From positions 248,001 to 312,000 of the forward strand of contig JAJTTP010000015.1 of assembly GCA_023313575.1 (NCBI GenBank): DNA of 64,000 nt, written 5' to 3'. How positions within the stretch are numbered: the first letter of the stretch is position 1; each line of letters starts with the position of its first letter. The notes under the pieces are model-generated. The model did not search any database. It was not told the DNA's origin and was given only the letters and a program-made list of their open reading frames with translations. Positions 1 to 10,894 of the stretch are shown here, in pieces. Source of the DNA: Eutypella sp. D-1 (lineage: Eukaryota > Ascomycota > Sordariomycetes > Xylariales > Diatrypaceae). A program made the translations under genes and the position numbers.

Positions 1-15
1 GAGGCCCTGAGGTAG

Positions 16-123
16 ACATGGCTAATGCCGATCCGTCTACCCCACGGCGCCAAACTTCTCATCATAGATAACGATGATGATGAAATTCAGCACCAGCACG
101 AGGAGAACGAGTTCGCGTGGTGA
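16..123 (+). CDS. Possible 3'-terminal exon of a gene entering from the left edge
   Basis: After a TAG at 13-15, which could be an AG splice acceptor, frame 1 stays open for 35 codons and stops at TGA 121-123. The reading has an acidic end (LLIIDNDDDE, then QHQHEENEFAW) and fairly C/G-rich third positions, so it resembles a C-terminal tail. The next 1.8 kb is T-rich and non-coding, as expected downstream of a gene. Frame 3 is also open from base 3 to the TAA at 69-71. The upstream exon is outside the window, so neither frame nor splice site can be confirmed. I do not recognise the protein. Confidence 0.25.
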   Translation, partial: TWLMPIRLPHGAKLLIIDNDDDEIQHQHEENEFAW

Positions 124-1968
124 TCTCACGACAGTGCGCTAGGCAAAGCTCTTTTACTTCTCTCCATGATGCCCACGATTCAACGATTTCTAATTTTATA
201 CTTTGTCGATTTTCCTATGGCACGGGGCGGTTTCGGATGACGTATAGATTTCCACACATTGCGCTGCGTTAGGTCCATTTGCCTTATACCATCCATTTCT
301 ATTGTCTGGCACAACATATACGAGATGGACCCTCATATGATTTCCTTTTCCTGATTTTGGGGGCTTTGAAAGCCTCTGAGACGAGTGAAGTTTATTTCTT
401 TTGGCACGGCGTTCCCGGAGTTAGCGAGTGGTTACGACAGACAACACAAGGGCATAATGGCATTTGCATTGGGCGCATCACGTTTTCTCCCGGTTTCCTT
501 TTTTTCTCTCCTCTTTCTTTTTTTTCTCTTCGGCTTTTTTCGAGAGATTGTCACCTTCCACCAGCACGACGCACTTGCTGACATAGAGGTACGACGATGC
601 CCAAGGATGATGACATGGCGATGCCCTTCTCTTACTTTCTATCCTCATTCTTGTTGACATGCTAGGGTGAGCGACACATTCAACGACAACTATGGACGAG
701 GCCCTGGGTTCTTCTCTCCTACCTAAAGAATAGTACAATGCCGAGCATAGCATTCATCATCCAGCATCCCAGCATCAAGCATCCAGCATGTTTTTTGTTT
801 TCCCTCTTTTTCTCTCTCCACACACGAGGACGGGCACAAAAGACACACGAGACGGCCCAGTACATCCGTCAGCAGACACACGACGATCATTTCGCCGAAT
901 GGTCTTCGATTTCTTCTCTTTTTTGGTACTACAGATTTAATGATGGGCCTATCCTGTCTTCACTACTAAAAAAGTAGGCAGGGCAGGGCCATGTGATGGA
1001 TGTGATGGAAAACAAGCACCACCACCAATTCTAGTCCGTCAGGTCGTCCGTCTAGTGTGCTAAGATAGTATCAAGCCCATAATAACAGCGTTGCGTTCGG
1101 GAAATCCAGCGCCTCTTATTTTCCCCCTCCACAATCAAGTGAAGCTGAGCTACCATGGCGATTCTTGTGACAGTGAACGTAAAACTTGAACACTTCTCCT
1201 CTCTCTCCCCAACCCTTTATTATGGAGCGCCTGTAGCATATATAGTAATATGCTATCTCGTTCTGTAGCGAGGAGGGCAGAAAGGGGCTATAACCCTTCT
1301 TGTAGGGTGGATGCCCCCGTTTCTTGTTGTCCCTTCTCTTCGCGAGAGTGAATGTCTAGTTCTAAGACGAAGGGAAGGGACTTGGGTGAATACAGATATG
1401 TGACATACTTGCCTCTAAAACTAGTTCTTTTCTTTCTAGGAGGGGTAGGGGGCTGTGTCTAAAAGAAAAATATGCCTTTCACATAGTTATCCGTAGCTAT
1501 GGATATATACATGGGTAAGGAGAGAAAAGAGATTTACTTTGTCATGTTGTTATTTATTACTCTAATTAGGATTCTTCACCCCTTTCTGCCCTCTTACCAG
1601 GTAAACCCCGATCCGTTTCATTCGTCTCTCATGTGCTGAGTTGAGAGCATATATGTTTTTTTAACCCGAATCTGAGCCCTAGCTTACCCGAATGGTGAAT
1701 ATCTAGGTAGGCGAAAGGATAGGGGAGTGCTGATAGTGCGATCGTATTAGGAGATGGAGGTTTTTTTTTTTTTTTTTTTGGGGGGGGGGGGGGGGGGTTA
1801 AGACCCAAAGTTTGGCATCTGCCTGTTTCCTGCTTATCTGGTCACGTATTGCGTTTTATTGCGTTTTTGCCGAGCCGTTTGGAATCCGAATATATAAATT
1901 GTTTCCCACGCCGTAAATTCGCTAAATAAAGCGTGTGAGCCTCCCAACTACTAGACTATCCACCCCCC
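124..1968. other. Intergenic, T-rich, no gene seen
   Basis: No ORF here has coding character. The stretch carries several pyrimidine-rich runs (about 480-545 and 790-830), and an AATAAA lies at 1925-1930. The longest frames (about 100 codons) overlap one another in several frames and begin at non-ATG codons. It probably holds the 3' flank of whatever lies to the left and, near 1930-1968, the 3' flank of the minus-strand gene that follows. Confidence 0.6.
1761..1797. repeat. Composite homopolymer: 19 T followed directly by 18 G
   Basis: Nineteen T (1761-1779) run straight into eighteen G (1780-1797). It lies in non-coding DNA about 170 bp past the stop codon of the minus-strand phosphotransferase gene. 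Confidence 0.95.
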
Positions 1969-3393
1969 TCACAATTTCGACCTCTTCTCCATCGCTCCCT
2001 CTCCTCCACTGGTGCTAGTGCTGGTGCTGCTGCTACCGCTCGCCGGATCCCGCGCCTCCTGGGCCCGACGCACCATATCCCAAGCGACGTCAGCGAGGGG
2101 CGCCATGGCAGCGGCGTAGCGGCGGGCCTCGGCGCTGCTGGCCTGGCGGGTGGCGACGCGGGCCGCGATGCCCTGGCACACGGCCGCGAGCCGGAACACG
2201 CTGAACGCGAGCGCCCACGCCATCTCTGGGCCCGCGACCTCGCGCCCCGACGCCGCGCCGTACCACGATACTGCTGTTTCGGGGTCCGGGAGCCCGGGGG
2301 TTTTCGTGCGCGGGTCTTCTATTTGTGGGGTGGTGGTGGTGGGAGAGGAGGGGGAGGGGGAGGGTGAAAGTGAAGGGGAAGCTGCAGTGATGCCCGGCCC
2401 GGCCCCGTAGAAGGGGTGCAGCAGGTTGGCCAGGTCGCTCAGCGGGTGGCCGACGGTGCTCATCTCCCAGTCGAGGATGCCGATGACGCGGGGTTCGGTG
2501 CGGTGGAAGACGAGGTTGTCGATCTTGAAGTCGCCGTGCACGAGGGCGACGCGGTCGCGCGGCGCCCGACGCGCCCCATCCCCGTCCCCGAAGCTCCCCT
2601 CGAAGTACCCCAGCAGCTCCCGGAAATGCGGCAGGTCCCCTACCGCCTCGCCCGTGTCGGCGTCCGTTGCGCGCGCCTGCGCCTCGCATATCCGCCGCCA
2701 CGTACGTACCTGGCGGGCGTAGAACCCACCACTGTTGCCGTTGTCGTTGCCTTTGTCTTTCCCGCTGCCTCTGCCGCCGCCGAAGGTGTCGAGGCCGGCG
2801 GCTTGCAGGTCGACGGCGTGCAGACGGGCGAGGGTATCGACGGCGGCGCGCCAGAGGGCGTTGCGCTCAGCGGGCGCGAAGGCCGACGACACCATGTACG
2901 GGTCCTCGATGATGCGGCCGTCGAGGAACTCCATCACGTAGAACGGGGTGCCGAGGACCGAGGCGTCCTCGCAGAGCACGTAAGGCCGGGGCACGGGGAC
3001 CGTCCTGTCGGCGCCGCTGCCTCCCTGCTGCTGAAGCAGTTTTTGGTTATACCCGTAGAGGGCGCTGATCACCCGGTGCTCCCGCTCCACCTTGTGCGCC
3101 GTCGTCGACAGCAGACGTCCCGGCGGCTTCTTCCGCAGCACGTACCGCGCTCCGCTGCGGGACGTGAGCTGGTACGTCGGGTTGGACTGGCCGAAGCCGA
3201 ACTTTTTGTTTTGCCGGGAATTGTTACGTCAGCCAGGGGGGTTGGTATTGCCATGCAGATTCATGCTTTAGAGGAGAGGGGGGGGGTTATCTACCTGCTT
3301 TACGTCGAGGGGCAGCTCGATCTCGGGCACGTGCTCGCCGAGGTAACGCTCCAGCGATGCGACGTCGATGGGGTGTCGCACCGGTCCCGCCAT
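1969..3393 (-). CDS. APH-family phosphotransferase (ACAD10/11 N-terminal type) with C-terminal SKL
   Basis: Two exons on the minus strand, 3393-3295 and 3201-1969, joined in phase 0 (donor GTAGAT, acceptor AAAAAG with a CTGAC branch point just upstream), give 443 residues. The start ATG (3393-3391) opens MAGPVRHPIDVASLERYLGE, the usual beginning of this family. The fold is aminoglycoside-phosphotransferase-like: a glycine/nucleotide segment FGFGQSNPTYQL (34-45), an LRKKPPG lysine motif, the catalytic loop HGDFKIDN (255-262) and the metal site ILDWE (about 275-279). In animals this domain is fused to an acyl-CoA dehydrogenase (ACAD10/ACAD11); fungi often have it alone. Two low-complexity insertions are present: Gly/Asn/Lys-rich at about 172-189, and Ser/Pro/Thr-rich at about 303-322. 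The protein ends EKRSKL, a canonical type-1 peroxisomal signal, so I infer action in peroxisomes, perhaps on hydroxy-acyl substrates. The true substrate is unknown. The opposite strand also reads open for 361 codons, an artefact of GC-rich codon use. Confidence 0.85.
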
Positions 3394-4633
3394 TTCCGCC
3401 GACCCTTTTTTTTTGGGTTTCTTTATTTAGATTGGACGACGACGATGATGCGTGGTAGGGAGTTGGAAGACTCCGACGATCCAATCGATTATACTAGGTA
3501 GATACGGGACAGGACCGGCAGCGGACGCATAAAGAGAAGAAGGAGAAAAAGCCGGAGGGGAGGGAAAGGATTATCCCAGTAATTGCAACTACAGGGTTTC
3601 TCGAGAAGAATCGAGGCCGTCGTACAAAATAAGTTATGGCGATGTGTTGATAACGCTCAGCTTGTTGTCGGGGGGAGGGAGAGGGAAAGTAAATATGTCT
3701 CTTACTGCATACTAGAGCTCTAAGTACCTACTTTGGTCGGTATAGTACATATAAAATGTAGGTGAATCGGCCAGTTAAAAGTACCTTGGTCCGCCCGGGG
3801 CCCCGTATCTGATGCGCGCGATGCCGAGGTATGCCCTAAATCGGGCTTAGTTTGAGGCTGCTTCCAAGGGGCCGGTTCATCCCGCGGCAATCTCCGCCTT
3901 TGCGGGGGAGGGGCAGTAGCTACCTAACCTAAGTGTGCCCATATGTACATAACATTAGGTAGGTAGGTAGGTACATTTCATAGGGGGTAGATCCGTATCC
4001 AGCCCCTCCAGCCCCTATTTCTATCTCACGCTCTTCGCCTGGGATATGCGATAGTTGTAAGTTCTGATTTGGAAGCTGGGAGTGTATGTTGCGTATTCAA
4101 GTATACATGAAGTTGTCTGCCTGGTATGAGGAGTGATCAGTGCACAACTTCATCTTTGTGATTTAAATCACTTCAAGCCTAACTATCTTCTCATACAACC
4201 CCTTACTTGAATTAAGTGGATAGTACGCATCCATGGATTGCCTCTATATACTGGAGCTCAAATATTGAAGACTAATGCGCTAAGAGCTATCGACAATGCT
4301 ATCCCTAAAGCTCTGCAGGTCTAACTATTTGAACCATATGTTTCCTGTTGGACAGGCTAGTCTGCGAGAAACTTTGTATCACATAGGCTCTACCAGCAGG
4401 TTGTTCTCACCCTGCAATGCCTTGGGACACAGCATTTGCGAGATGACCAACTACAAGCACGCGGTGGCTTGTGATTGCTTTTGGGGGCGGGTGAATTTCT
4501 TCGACTTGACTCGAGAATTGCGCGATGGATGGCCTCCCCCAGACTACTAGCGCTGACTAGTTGCTTATGGGTAACATCGATGGCGGGGCGATTATGTAGC
4601 TGGGACTCAATATTGGGAATATAGGAATAAGTA

Positions 4634-4855
4634 TGCGGAGTATTCACGAATAGAATAGGGAGGATAGATGATGCGTCCAGTTTATGTATTGAAGGAAATA
4701 CAGCGCAACTACAGTCTAAAGACGGCTTGCTCTTATGAAATAGAGGAAGGTTTATAAACGAGTCTCAGAAGCCCCCCAGCCAGAACAACCCAGCGAAGTT
4801 CTTCTTCGTCCAGGAATGTGCTATGGAATATGATGAGCCCTTGACTGGGTTTTAA
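4634..4855 (+). pseudogene. Possible decayed coding fragment with one in-frame stop
   Basis: From 4634 one frame runs 73 codons to TAA 4853-4855, interrupted only by TGA at 4736-4738. The reading is protein-like on both sides of the stop (for example RIDDASSLCIEGNTAQLQSK before it, and FFFVQECAMEYDEPLTGF at the end). CGA to TGA is a single C-to-T change of the sort made by repeat-induced point mutation or deamination. An 84-codon ATG-initiated ORF (4296-4550) lies just upstream in another frame and could belong to the same relic. I recognise no family. Chance cannot be excluded. Confidence 0.2.
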
Positions 4856-6576
4856 AATGAGGCTTAGAAGGATTGTTATTGTTCTCCAGCTTTATCAGGC
4901 CCGACGAGATACCCACAGGAAGAAATTTTCATCTTTCAGGGGTGAAGAGGTTGTATACGTCGTCGCACATTTATAAACAATCAATATCTACGTATATATT
5001 GGACGTAGTAGCTCCCAACATTGGAAGCCAGGGGTCTGGCTCGTAAGCTGTGGGGTCTAGGCGATACAACCCTAACCCACCCCGCAAAGATAGAGAAGTC
5101 TGGACGGTGTCTGGCCAGGCCAGATACGTACAGGTCCAAACCCGACAATCTGATTGTTTGAGCACCTTGTAAGTAAGCACCTCCATGATCATCCCGAAAA
5201 GAAGGTCCCGGATGATACACGGATATAGCAAACCCCTTCCTATACTAGCAATAACTAGCTGGGGCGAAGATCTCTGCTCTCCTCGGCTGAGACGCGTCAG
5301 TACATTAGTTGGTATTACTCCAACACTGTACGTGCATCATGCCGGTCGTTGGCAAAGGAAGTTGTAAGAGGGAATACCTCCTTTAGCTAGGATATGACTC
5401 AGGAGCAAAGGAAGCATGTTGGCACATGGGTTGCTATTGGGTCCATGGAAGATTGGGCACAACGTTGAAGCTACATGGTGGTGTAGATTACCATCCATCT
5501 TGGTCAATAATGGCCAACCTTGCCCAATCAGCATTTTCTTTAATACCTGGAATTGGATGGTGTTAGAAGTCGCCCTGGACCAGTACTAGAAGTCGGATTT
5601 GCAGAAGTTTAGGTATGTCATCGGAACCCACAATGACCAGGACTGCCTAGGTACTTTGTACCTTATATACGAAGTACATAGACTACATACATGTATAGAG
5701 GAAGGCCTCTGTTCTGCATTCTTGCTAGGTTCCAAGGTTCTTAGGTAGGTGCAACTTCATACGATTACTTTCAGGTCACCTAACCCATTCAGTCAGCCTG
5801 CAGTCTCGATCGCAACTTCAATATTTAAAGTGTTACATAGAAATGGATTGCTCCCATCCTAGTTTCTGAAACACCGTAGCAATATTACCGGAGGATGCTC
5901 CTTCCTCTATCCTAGGATACTTCTTAAAATACTTCCCGAAATACTTCTAAGGCAGAGCGTGTTTCATGTTTCATGTCTGTTGTTATATCATTCTCCCTGG
6001 GTATCTCTATCTCGAAACAATTTAACTACACCTACGACATTCAATATGTTACATATGTCACATATGTAGCCTGCTAGTCACCAATTATTTTGTATTACGT
6101 AACATAGCATAACTTATCACATCTCGTGATTTTCGATCTCGGCGTATTTTTTTTTTTCTTTCTCTCCGCTATCCCTTTTCATACCCACGTTTCATTCTCA
6201 ATTTCCTTTAGAAGAACTGCATGAATGCCTTTCGTCTCTGAACATTTTACACAACATCTTATCATTTTTCTGGTCGATTGGGCCGTGCCTTGAAATTTAG
6301 GCGAGAACCCCCCACATCTCCCCGTTGAACACGGCACCATTTTTTATTATTATAGAGGTGCACTCCCTTGCCGCCCGTCGTCTTCTTACCCATTTACCAA
6401 CCCCTGCCCGCGCCGTCTTCCACACTAACGACCTACCTACTACCTAGTAGGTAAAGCGACCGGCCGCTGAATCTTGGAACCTACCCGTCTGAAGTACATA
6501 CATATGTAAAAGAGGCCTGGAGCCCCGCGCTTCGTACCAAAATTGAAGGCATAGACGCACGCGCTCAAGCCTATCG

Positions 6577-6598
6577 CTTGACTTGACTTGACTTGACT
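6577..6598. repeat. CTTGA pentanucleotide repeat
   Basis: Just over four tandem copies of CTTGA, about 180 bp upstream of the acetyltransferase start codon. Confidence 0.85.
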
Positions 6599-6775
6599 GA
6601 ACCTTGCCCTGTCATCATCCCGTGTCAGGAAACACCGGGCCAATCACATTCATCAATAACTACAAAGAAGTCACTGCAGCAGGCGTGCAGTGTCACATTT
6701 TCGCAAGCCACCCTAACAGCTGGAGAAACACCACTGCCGCCACCGCCGCCGTCGCCACCGCAGGAAAAAAAAAAG

Positions 6776-8062
6776 ATGACATCGTCCACGTCGCCTAAGC
6801 AGGAACTCGAGGAATTGCGCCAGGTTCAGAACCGCAAAAGTGACGATGAGGAGGCCGCCGTCGACGACTCCGAGGACCTCGACGAGGAGTACGTTCATAT
6901 GCAGCAAAGCATCAACAATGACCGGCGACACCAAGCAAAGAGCCTTGTCCAGGAAGTCTTACCCTTCCTATTCTCACCTCTCATCCGCCCCCTTACCATT
7001 CGCGACGCCGACTGCTGTACCGCGCTGGAGGCTGCCGCCTTCGCTGATCCCGCGCACCGATGTAGCAGAGACAAGGTGAGCAGATGCCCGTCTACTTGCC
7101 CATCTACCCGCTTCGTCATGTGCATCCCGTCAGATGCGCTACCTTTCCAATACATCTGTGGCGATAAATACTGGCGAGAAGCCGGACAAGCTCCACACTC
7201 CAAGTTGTGACGTCGATGCAGATGACGTAACCTTGAAGTCAAAGCTTTTCACGAAAATCCACACGCAAATGCCCCCCCCCCCCCGTTATGGGCCTGAGTA
7301 GAAGCATCGTCGCTAACACGTTTCTAGTTCGAATATCGATTGTCTACCTGCCCGGAACTGTCCTTGGGGGTCTTCTGTACCGTCGTGCCTTCAATAGCCG
7401 AGAAAAAGAACTTCGAGCTCGAGACGCTCTCAACGGCTAAGAAGGTCGAGACTAGCCGGCCCAATGGTGCCAAGAGCGTCCTCTTCGCCCACATTGTATC
7501 GACCAAGTCCGATGGGCAGGTCGTCACCGACAAAGACATGGACTATCCCCGGGACTGGAGGACGAGGAAGACCAATTCATCTGACGTGGGCCACAAAGAG
7601 GCCGGCCGGACGATCTGCCTACACTCCCTGGCCGTCCACCCAAAGCTGCAGGGATGCGGACTGGGCAAGATGCTCATGAAGGCCTATCTACAGCAGGTCA
7701 AGAACTCGGGCCTCGCGGATCGCATCTCGTTACTCGCGCAGGAGGTATGGGGCCTCCCTCACACCACTCCAAATAGCTATAGCTACTAGGCGATTTTTTT
7801 CCGGCTAACATTCTGCTGCGCAGGACTTGGTCAATTACTATCTGAAGCACGGCTTCCATGACCTGGGCCCCAGCAAAGCCACCTTTGGTGGTGGCGGCTG
7901 GCACGATATGGTGAGATAAGCCTTTTGCACCGCTACCTGCTCAACCCCCCTCGCCCCCTTCCATCTATGTCTACTTACTTTCTGAATCCATAAACTACAA
8001 AGGCTGCTGACTATTTTCCCCAGACCATCGAGATCGGTCCTCACCCCGTAACGGGGAAATGA
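6776..8062 (+). CDS. GNAT-family N-acetyltransferase (AANAT/Paa1-like)
   Basis: Four exons (6776-7075, 7328-7744, 7824-7910, 8024-8062), all phase 0, give 280 residues. The acetyl-CoA site is clear: beta strand CLHSLAVHPKL followed by QGCGLG (208-213), matching the Q/RxxGxG/A loop of motif A. The C-terminal part, YYLKHGFHDLGPS then GGGGWHDM, resembles serotonin (arylalkylamine) N-acetyltransferases and yeast polyamine acetyltransferase Paa1. The expected activity is acetyl transfer to a polyamine or arylalkylamine in the cytosol. The acidic N-terminus (about residues 14-42) is an extension compared with yeast Paa1. The ATG at 6776 is the first in-frame ATG of an otherwise open upstream frame. 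The last exon codes only 12 residues (TIEIGPHPVTGK); its GTGAGA donor and CCCCAG acceptor, with CTGAC upstream, support it. Intron 1 contains a run of 13 C. The substrate is not determinable from sequence. Confidence 0.85.
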
Positions 8063-9430
8063 GCATTTCTCTCAATCTTATCTCTCTTCCGCGAGCATCA
8101 ATTTTTCTGAAAGCTTTACCGGCGTTATCAAACCCCATTGTAACGGAGCATATTCAGCAGCTATGTGTGTGTGTGTGCGCGTGTTATTCGAGATGACGAC
8201 CAGGCGCGGCGTTGCATTGCGTTGCATTAAAGTTTCTACGTTTCTTTTTTTCCCAACGGCGAAGCATTTTAGAGAAATCCCTTTTTTTTTTCCCTTTCAC
8301 TTTCTTCTTCTTTTTTCCCCAGGTGCATCTTGATACCCGGCGAGGACAACACGAACAAATATCTTACACTTACTTCACTTCTTCCCTGTCTTTTCTTCTC
8401 CCCTCTTTACATCTTTCTTTCCATCTTTTTTCTTCTCCTTCTTTCCTCCTTCGTTCTTTCATTCTTTGTTTTTTTAGAAAGGGAGGGCTCCCGCGCGAGA
8501 CGGGGTGCACCCGCGAAAATCTCTCCATTCCGTGATTTTTTTTCCAGGCGTTACATATTCTAGACGTGGCATTCGGTACATAGACAAGGCCTGAGGGGGA
8601 GGGAAAGGTGGGAGAGGGCAATGGCAATGTAATGCAATGCAGGCAGACAGGCAGGCGCGCACAGGGCGACAATGGACGGGCGGAGCACCGATAGATTCTT
8701 GCAACATCTGTTTCTAGATGAATAGACGAGATTTTGCGATTTGGCTTATGTCTATTTCCCTTTTCTTTTCTTCCGTTCCAACCCTTCCCCCAATGGTCTC
8801 GTTAATCGGGTGTGTTTCGACCGTGCTCAAATCGGGGAAGAGTCACGATAGAGATTGTTTCACCGGATCGGAACGGACGACAACCCCCGTTCTCGCGATT
8901 CTGGCCGCGGGCCAGCAAAGCCAGCAAGATGCCGATCGAAACCCGAGTCCCCTTTTTTGTCCAACCCAAATCCTGTTTTATTTGCTTTTTTTTTCTTTTT
9001 TGATCGAATTCATAGACGCCGATACCGCATCACATCGCGTAAATCCGCTACCCTGGCGCTCCTCGCGAGTCCGGGACATGGTTTCCTTATCTATCGCTTA
9101 AGGACGGCGCTCATGAGCTCTCCCACGCGGGGAGCGACGAGGCGTTTTTCTCTCTTCCTAGCTTATCTCCCTCTCACCGTTGCCCCCGATATTCATGAAT
9201 TGTAGCGTACACTAGGCGTCTCCGGCCCGGGGGTTTCGATGGCTGGCCCAGCAGTGGTGGCGGCGCACCCTCTTCCCCCCCTCCCCCCCCCCAATACGCT
9301 GTCTCTGGCCTTTTTACCGCAAAGCTCTCTTTGACACATTGTTTCATTCCTGCTATTTTTAACTCAAAGGGCTCTCTCTCTCGCTCTCACTATATCGTGT
9401 CCCTCGTTCTCACAGAGGAGACGTCTTCTA
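8063..9430. other. Convergent intergenic region, pyrimidine-rich
   Basis: It lies between the 3' ends of the acetyltransferase (plus) and ura5 (minus). The plus strand is strongly C/T-rich at 8240-8480, with a (GT)n run at 8165-8178. I see no gene. ORFs here (for example 8718-9101) have no coding bias or recognisable motif. Confidence 0.6.
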
Positions 9431-10147
9431 CTAATCGCTAGCGCCGTACTTGGCGCGGTACTCCTCCATGCGAGCGATATCAGCGTCGGAGATCTCGCCG
9501 CGCATACCCGTGATGATATCGTCGAGGCGCACGATGGCGACGACGGGGAACCCGTACTCGCGGCGCAATTCACCGATGGCACTCGCAGTCGTCGCCGCCC
9601 CCGCATCGTCGTTGTTGGGTAGCGTCTCCTGACGATCGAGCGCGACGACGATGCCGGCGACGGTGCCGCCAGCGGCGCGGATCATGTCGACGGCCTGGCG
9701 CTTGGCGGTACCGCTAGAGACGACGTCGTCGATGACGAGGACGCGGCGCCCCGCGAGCGGCGCGCCGACCAGCGTGCCGCCCTCGCCGTGGTCCTTGGCC
9801 TCCTTGCGATCGAACGCGTAGCCCACCCCGCCGTAGGCGGCCGGGTCCCGGCGCGCCAGCGCGTACAGGACGCCGGCGGCTAGGGGGATGCCCTTGTAGG
9901 CGGGGCCGAAGATGACGTCGACCTTGTCTTTGAATTCCGGCGCGGACGCGATCGTGCTCGCGAAGGCGTCTACGATCGATGCGTGTAATGCACCGGTGTA
10001 GAACGATCCCGCGTTGAAGAAGTACGGCGATTGCCGCTTCGACTTCAGCTCGAACGTCCCGAAGCGCAGCGCCCCGCCCTCGAGCGCCGCGCGCAGGAAG
10101 TCGAGCTTGTACTGCGGAAGTTGTTGCGGTTGTTGTTGCGTCGCCAT
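9431..10147 (-). CDS. ura5: Orotate phosphoribosyltransferase
   Basis: Single exon of 238 residues from ATG 10147-10145. It catalyses orotate + PRPP to orotidine 5'-monophosphate + diphosphate, the fifth step of de novo pyrimidine synthesis, in the cytosol. The type I phosphoribosyltransferase signature VLVIDDVVSSGTA (136-148) binds PRPP. The flexible catalytic loop is FDRKEAKDHGEGG (112-124), and the N-terminal region has LRFGTFELKSKRQSPYF. Length and motifs match fungal Ura5/URA5. A Gln-rich start (residues 4-9) is the only oddity. It is divergent from NOG1 over 747 bp and convergent with the acetyltransferase. Codon use is strongly C/G-ending, as for the other housekeeping genes here. Confidence 0.97.
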   Translation of the reverse strand: MATQQQPQQLPQYKLDFLRAALEGGALRFGTFELKSKRQSPYFFNAGSFYTGALHASIVDAFASTIASAPEFKDKVDVIFGPAYKGIPLAAGVLYALARRDPAAYGGVGYAFDRKEAKDHGEGGTLVGAPLAGRRVLVIDDVVSSGTAKRQAVDMIRAAGGTVAGIVVALDRQETLPNNDDAGAATTASAIGELRREYGFPVVAIVRLDDIITGMRGEISDADIARMEEYRAKYGASD

Positions 10148-10894
10148 GATTTTTTGTCCGCTTTGCTGTGCTGTGCTGACCCGTGGAGTGAGGGGTGATA
10201 ATATAGCTACTTTATATCTCAGGAGTTTCTTTCTGGGTTGCGCGGAACAAAGAGGATGGACGGATTGCTCGGGTTGCTATCTTCTGTGTAGCCTTTTTTT
10301 TCTTTTTTTCTTATGGAGGGGCAGCATAACCCGCTGCAGCTCTAAAGTCTATGGAGGGGCATTTTCGTATGTAGGTGTAGCTCCCAAAACGGCTAGCGCA
10401 TGTACGCTATTTAAACATAAAATGCAAGGGACCCTGATTCCCCAAGTTTTGGACCCCCCAGATAAGATAAGAAACCAAAGAAACCTGGAATGCCAAGATT
10501 TCTTTGGGAGTGGGGCACCTCCTAGCCAAGGGTTTTAAAGGCTAGAATATTGCATACAAGCATATCTGTGAAAGATCTAGCGTTGTATCAATAAGATAAT
10601 ACTCGCTTAATAGCTTATCCGCCTTCACTAATCAGTTTAACACTCCCTCGGTCGTTCATATTTTTTCTTAAAAAAAAGATTAAAGATTTCTTATCTTTTG
10701 GTCGGGGGCCCTCGATCAAGCACAGCGCAACACCACCCGCACCCGCACCTGCACCAACACCATACCAATACCATTGTTGTTGTTGTAGCAGCGAGGCCAA
10801 TTCAATTTTTTGTCTTTCCAAATTTGATACCCCAGGTAATCTGCTGCTACTGTCATCTTCATTCGTATAAAGTTTTTTTTTTTCATAATTCATA
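10148..10894. promoter_or_regulatory. Shared divergent promoter region of ura5 and NOG1
   Basis: These 747 bp separate two start codons pointing away from each other. The NOG1 side has CT- and T-rich tracts (10840-10885), typical of a fungal promoter or leader. The ura5 side has a short T-rich run near 10290-10310. I can name no transcription factor site with confidence. Confidence 0.6.

Larger units (their letters stand above)
3394..6775. other. 3.4-kb divergent intergenic region with coding-like relics
   Basis: This separates the minus-strand phosphotransferase from the plus-strand acetyltransferase and should hold both promoters. AGGTA/TACCT words are frequent, including a (TAGG)n run near 3956-3972. 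The part from about 4.3 to 5.6 kb reads like broken coding sequence on both strands (see the pseudogene entry at 4634-4855). A (CTTGA) pentamer repeat lies at 6577-6598. I see no intact gene. Confidence 0.5.

Noticed and set aside
2416..3501. 361-codon plus-strand ORF opposite the phosphotransferase
   Set aside because: It is the antisense of a GC-rich coding region; the minus strand carries the kinase motifs and proper splice sites.
3956..3972. (TAGG)n run considered as telomere-like sequence
   Set aside because: Fungal telomeres are mostly TTAGGG; this is a short tetranucleotide run like others in the window.
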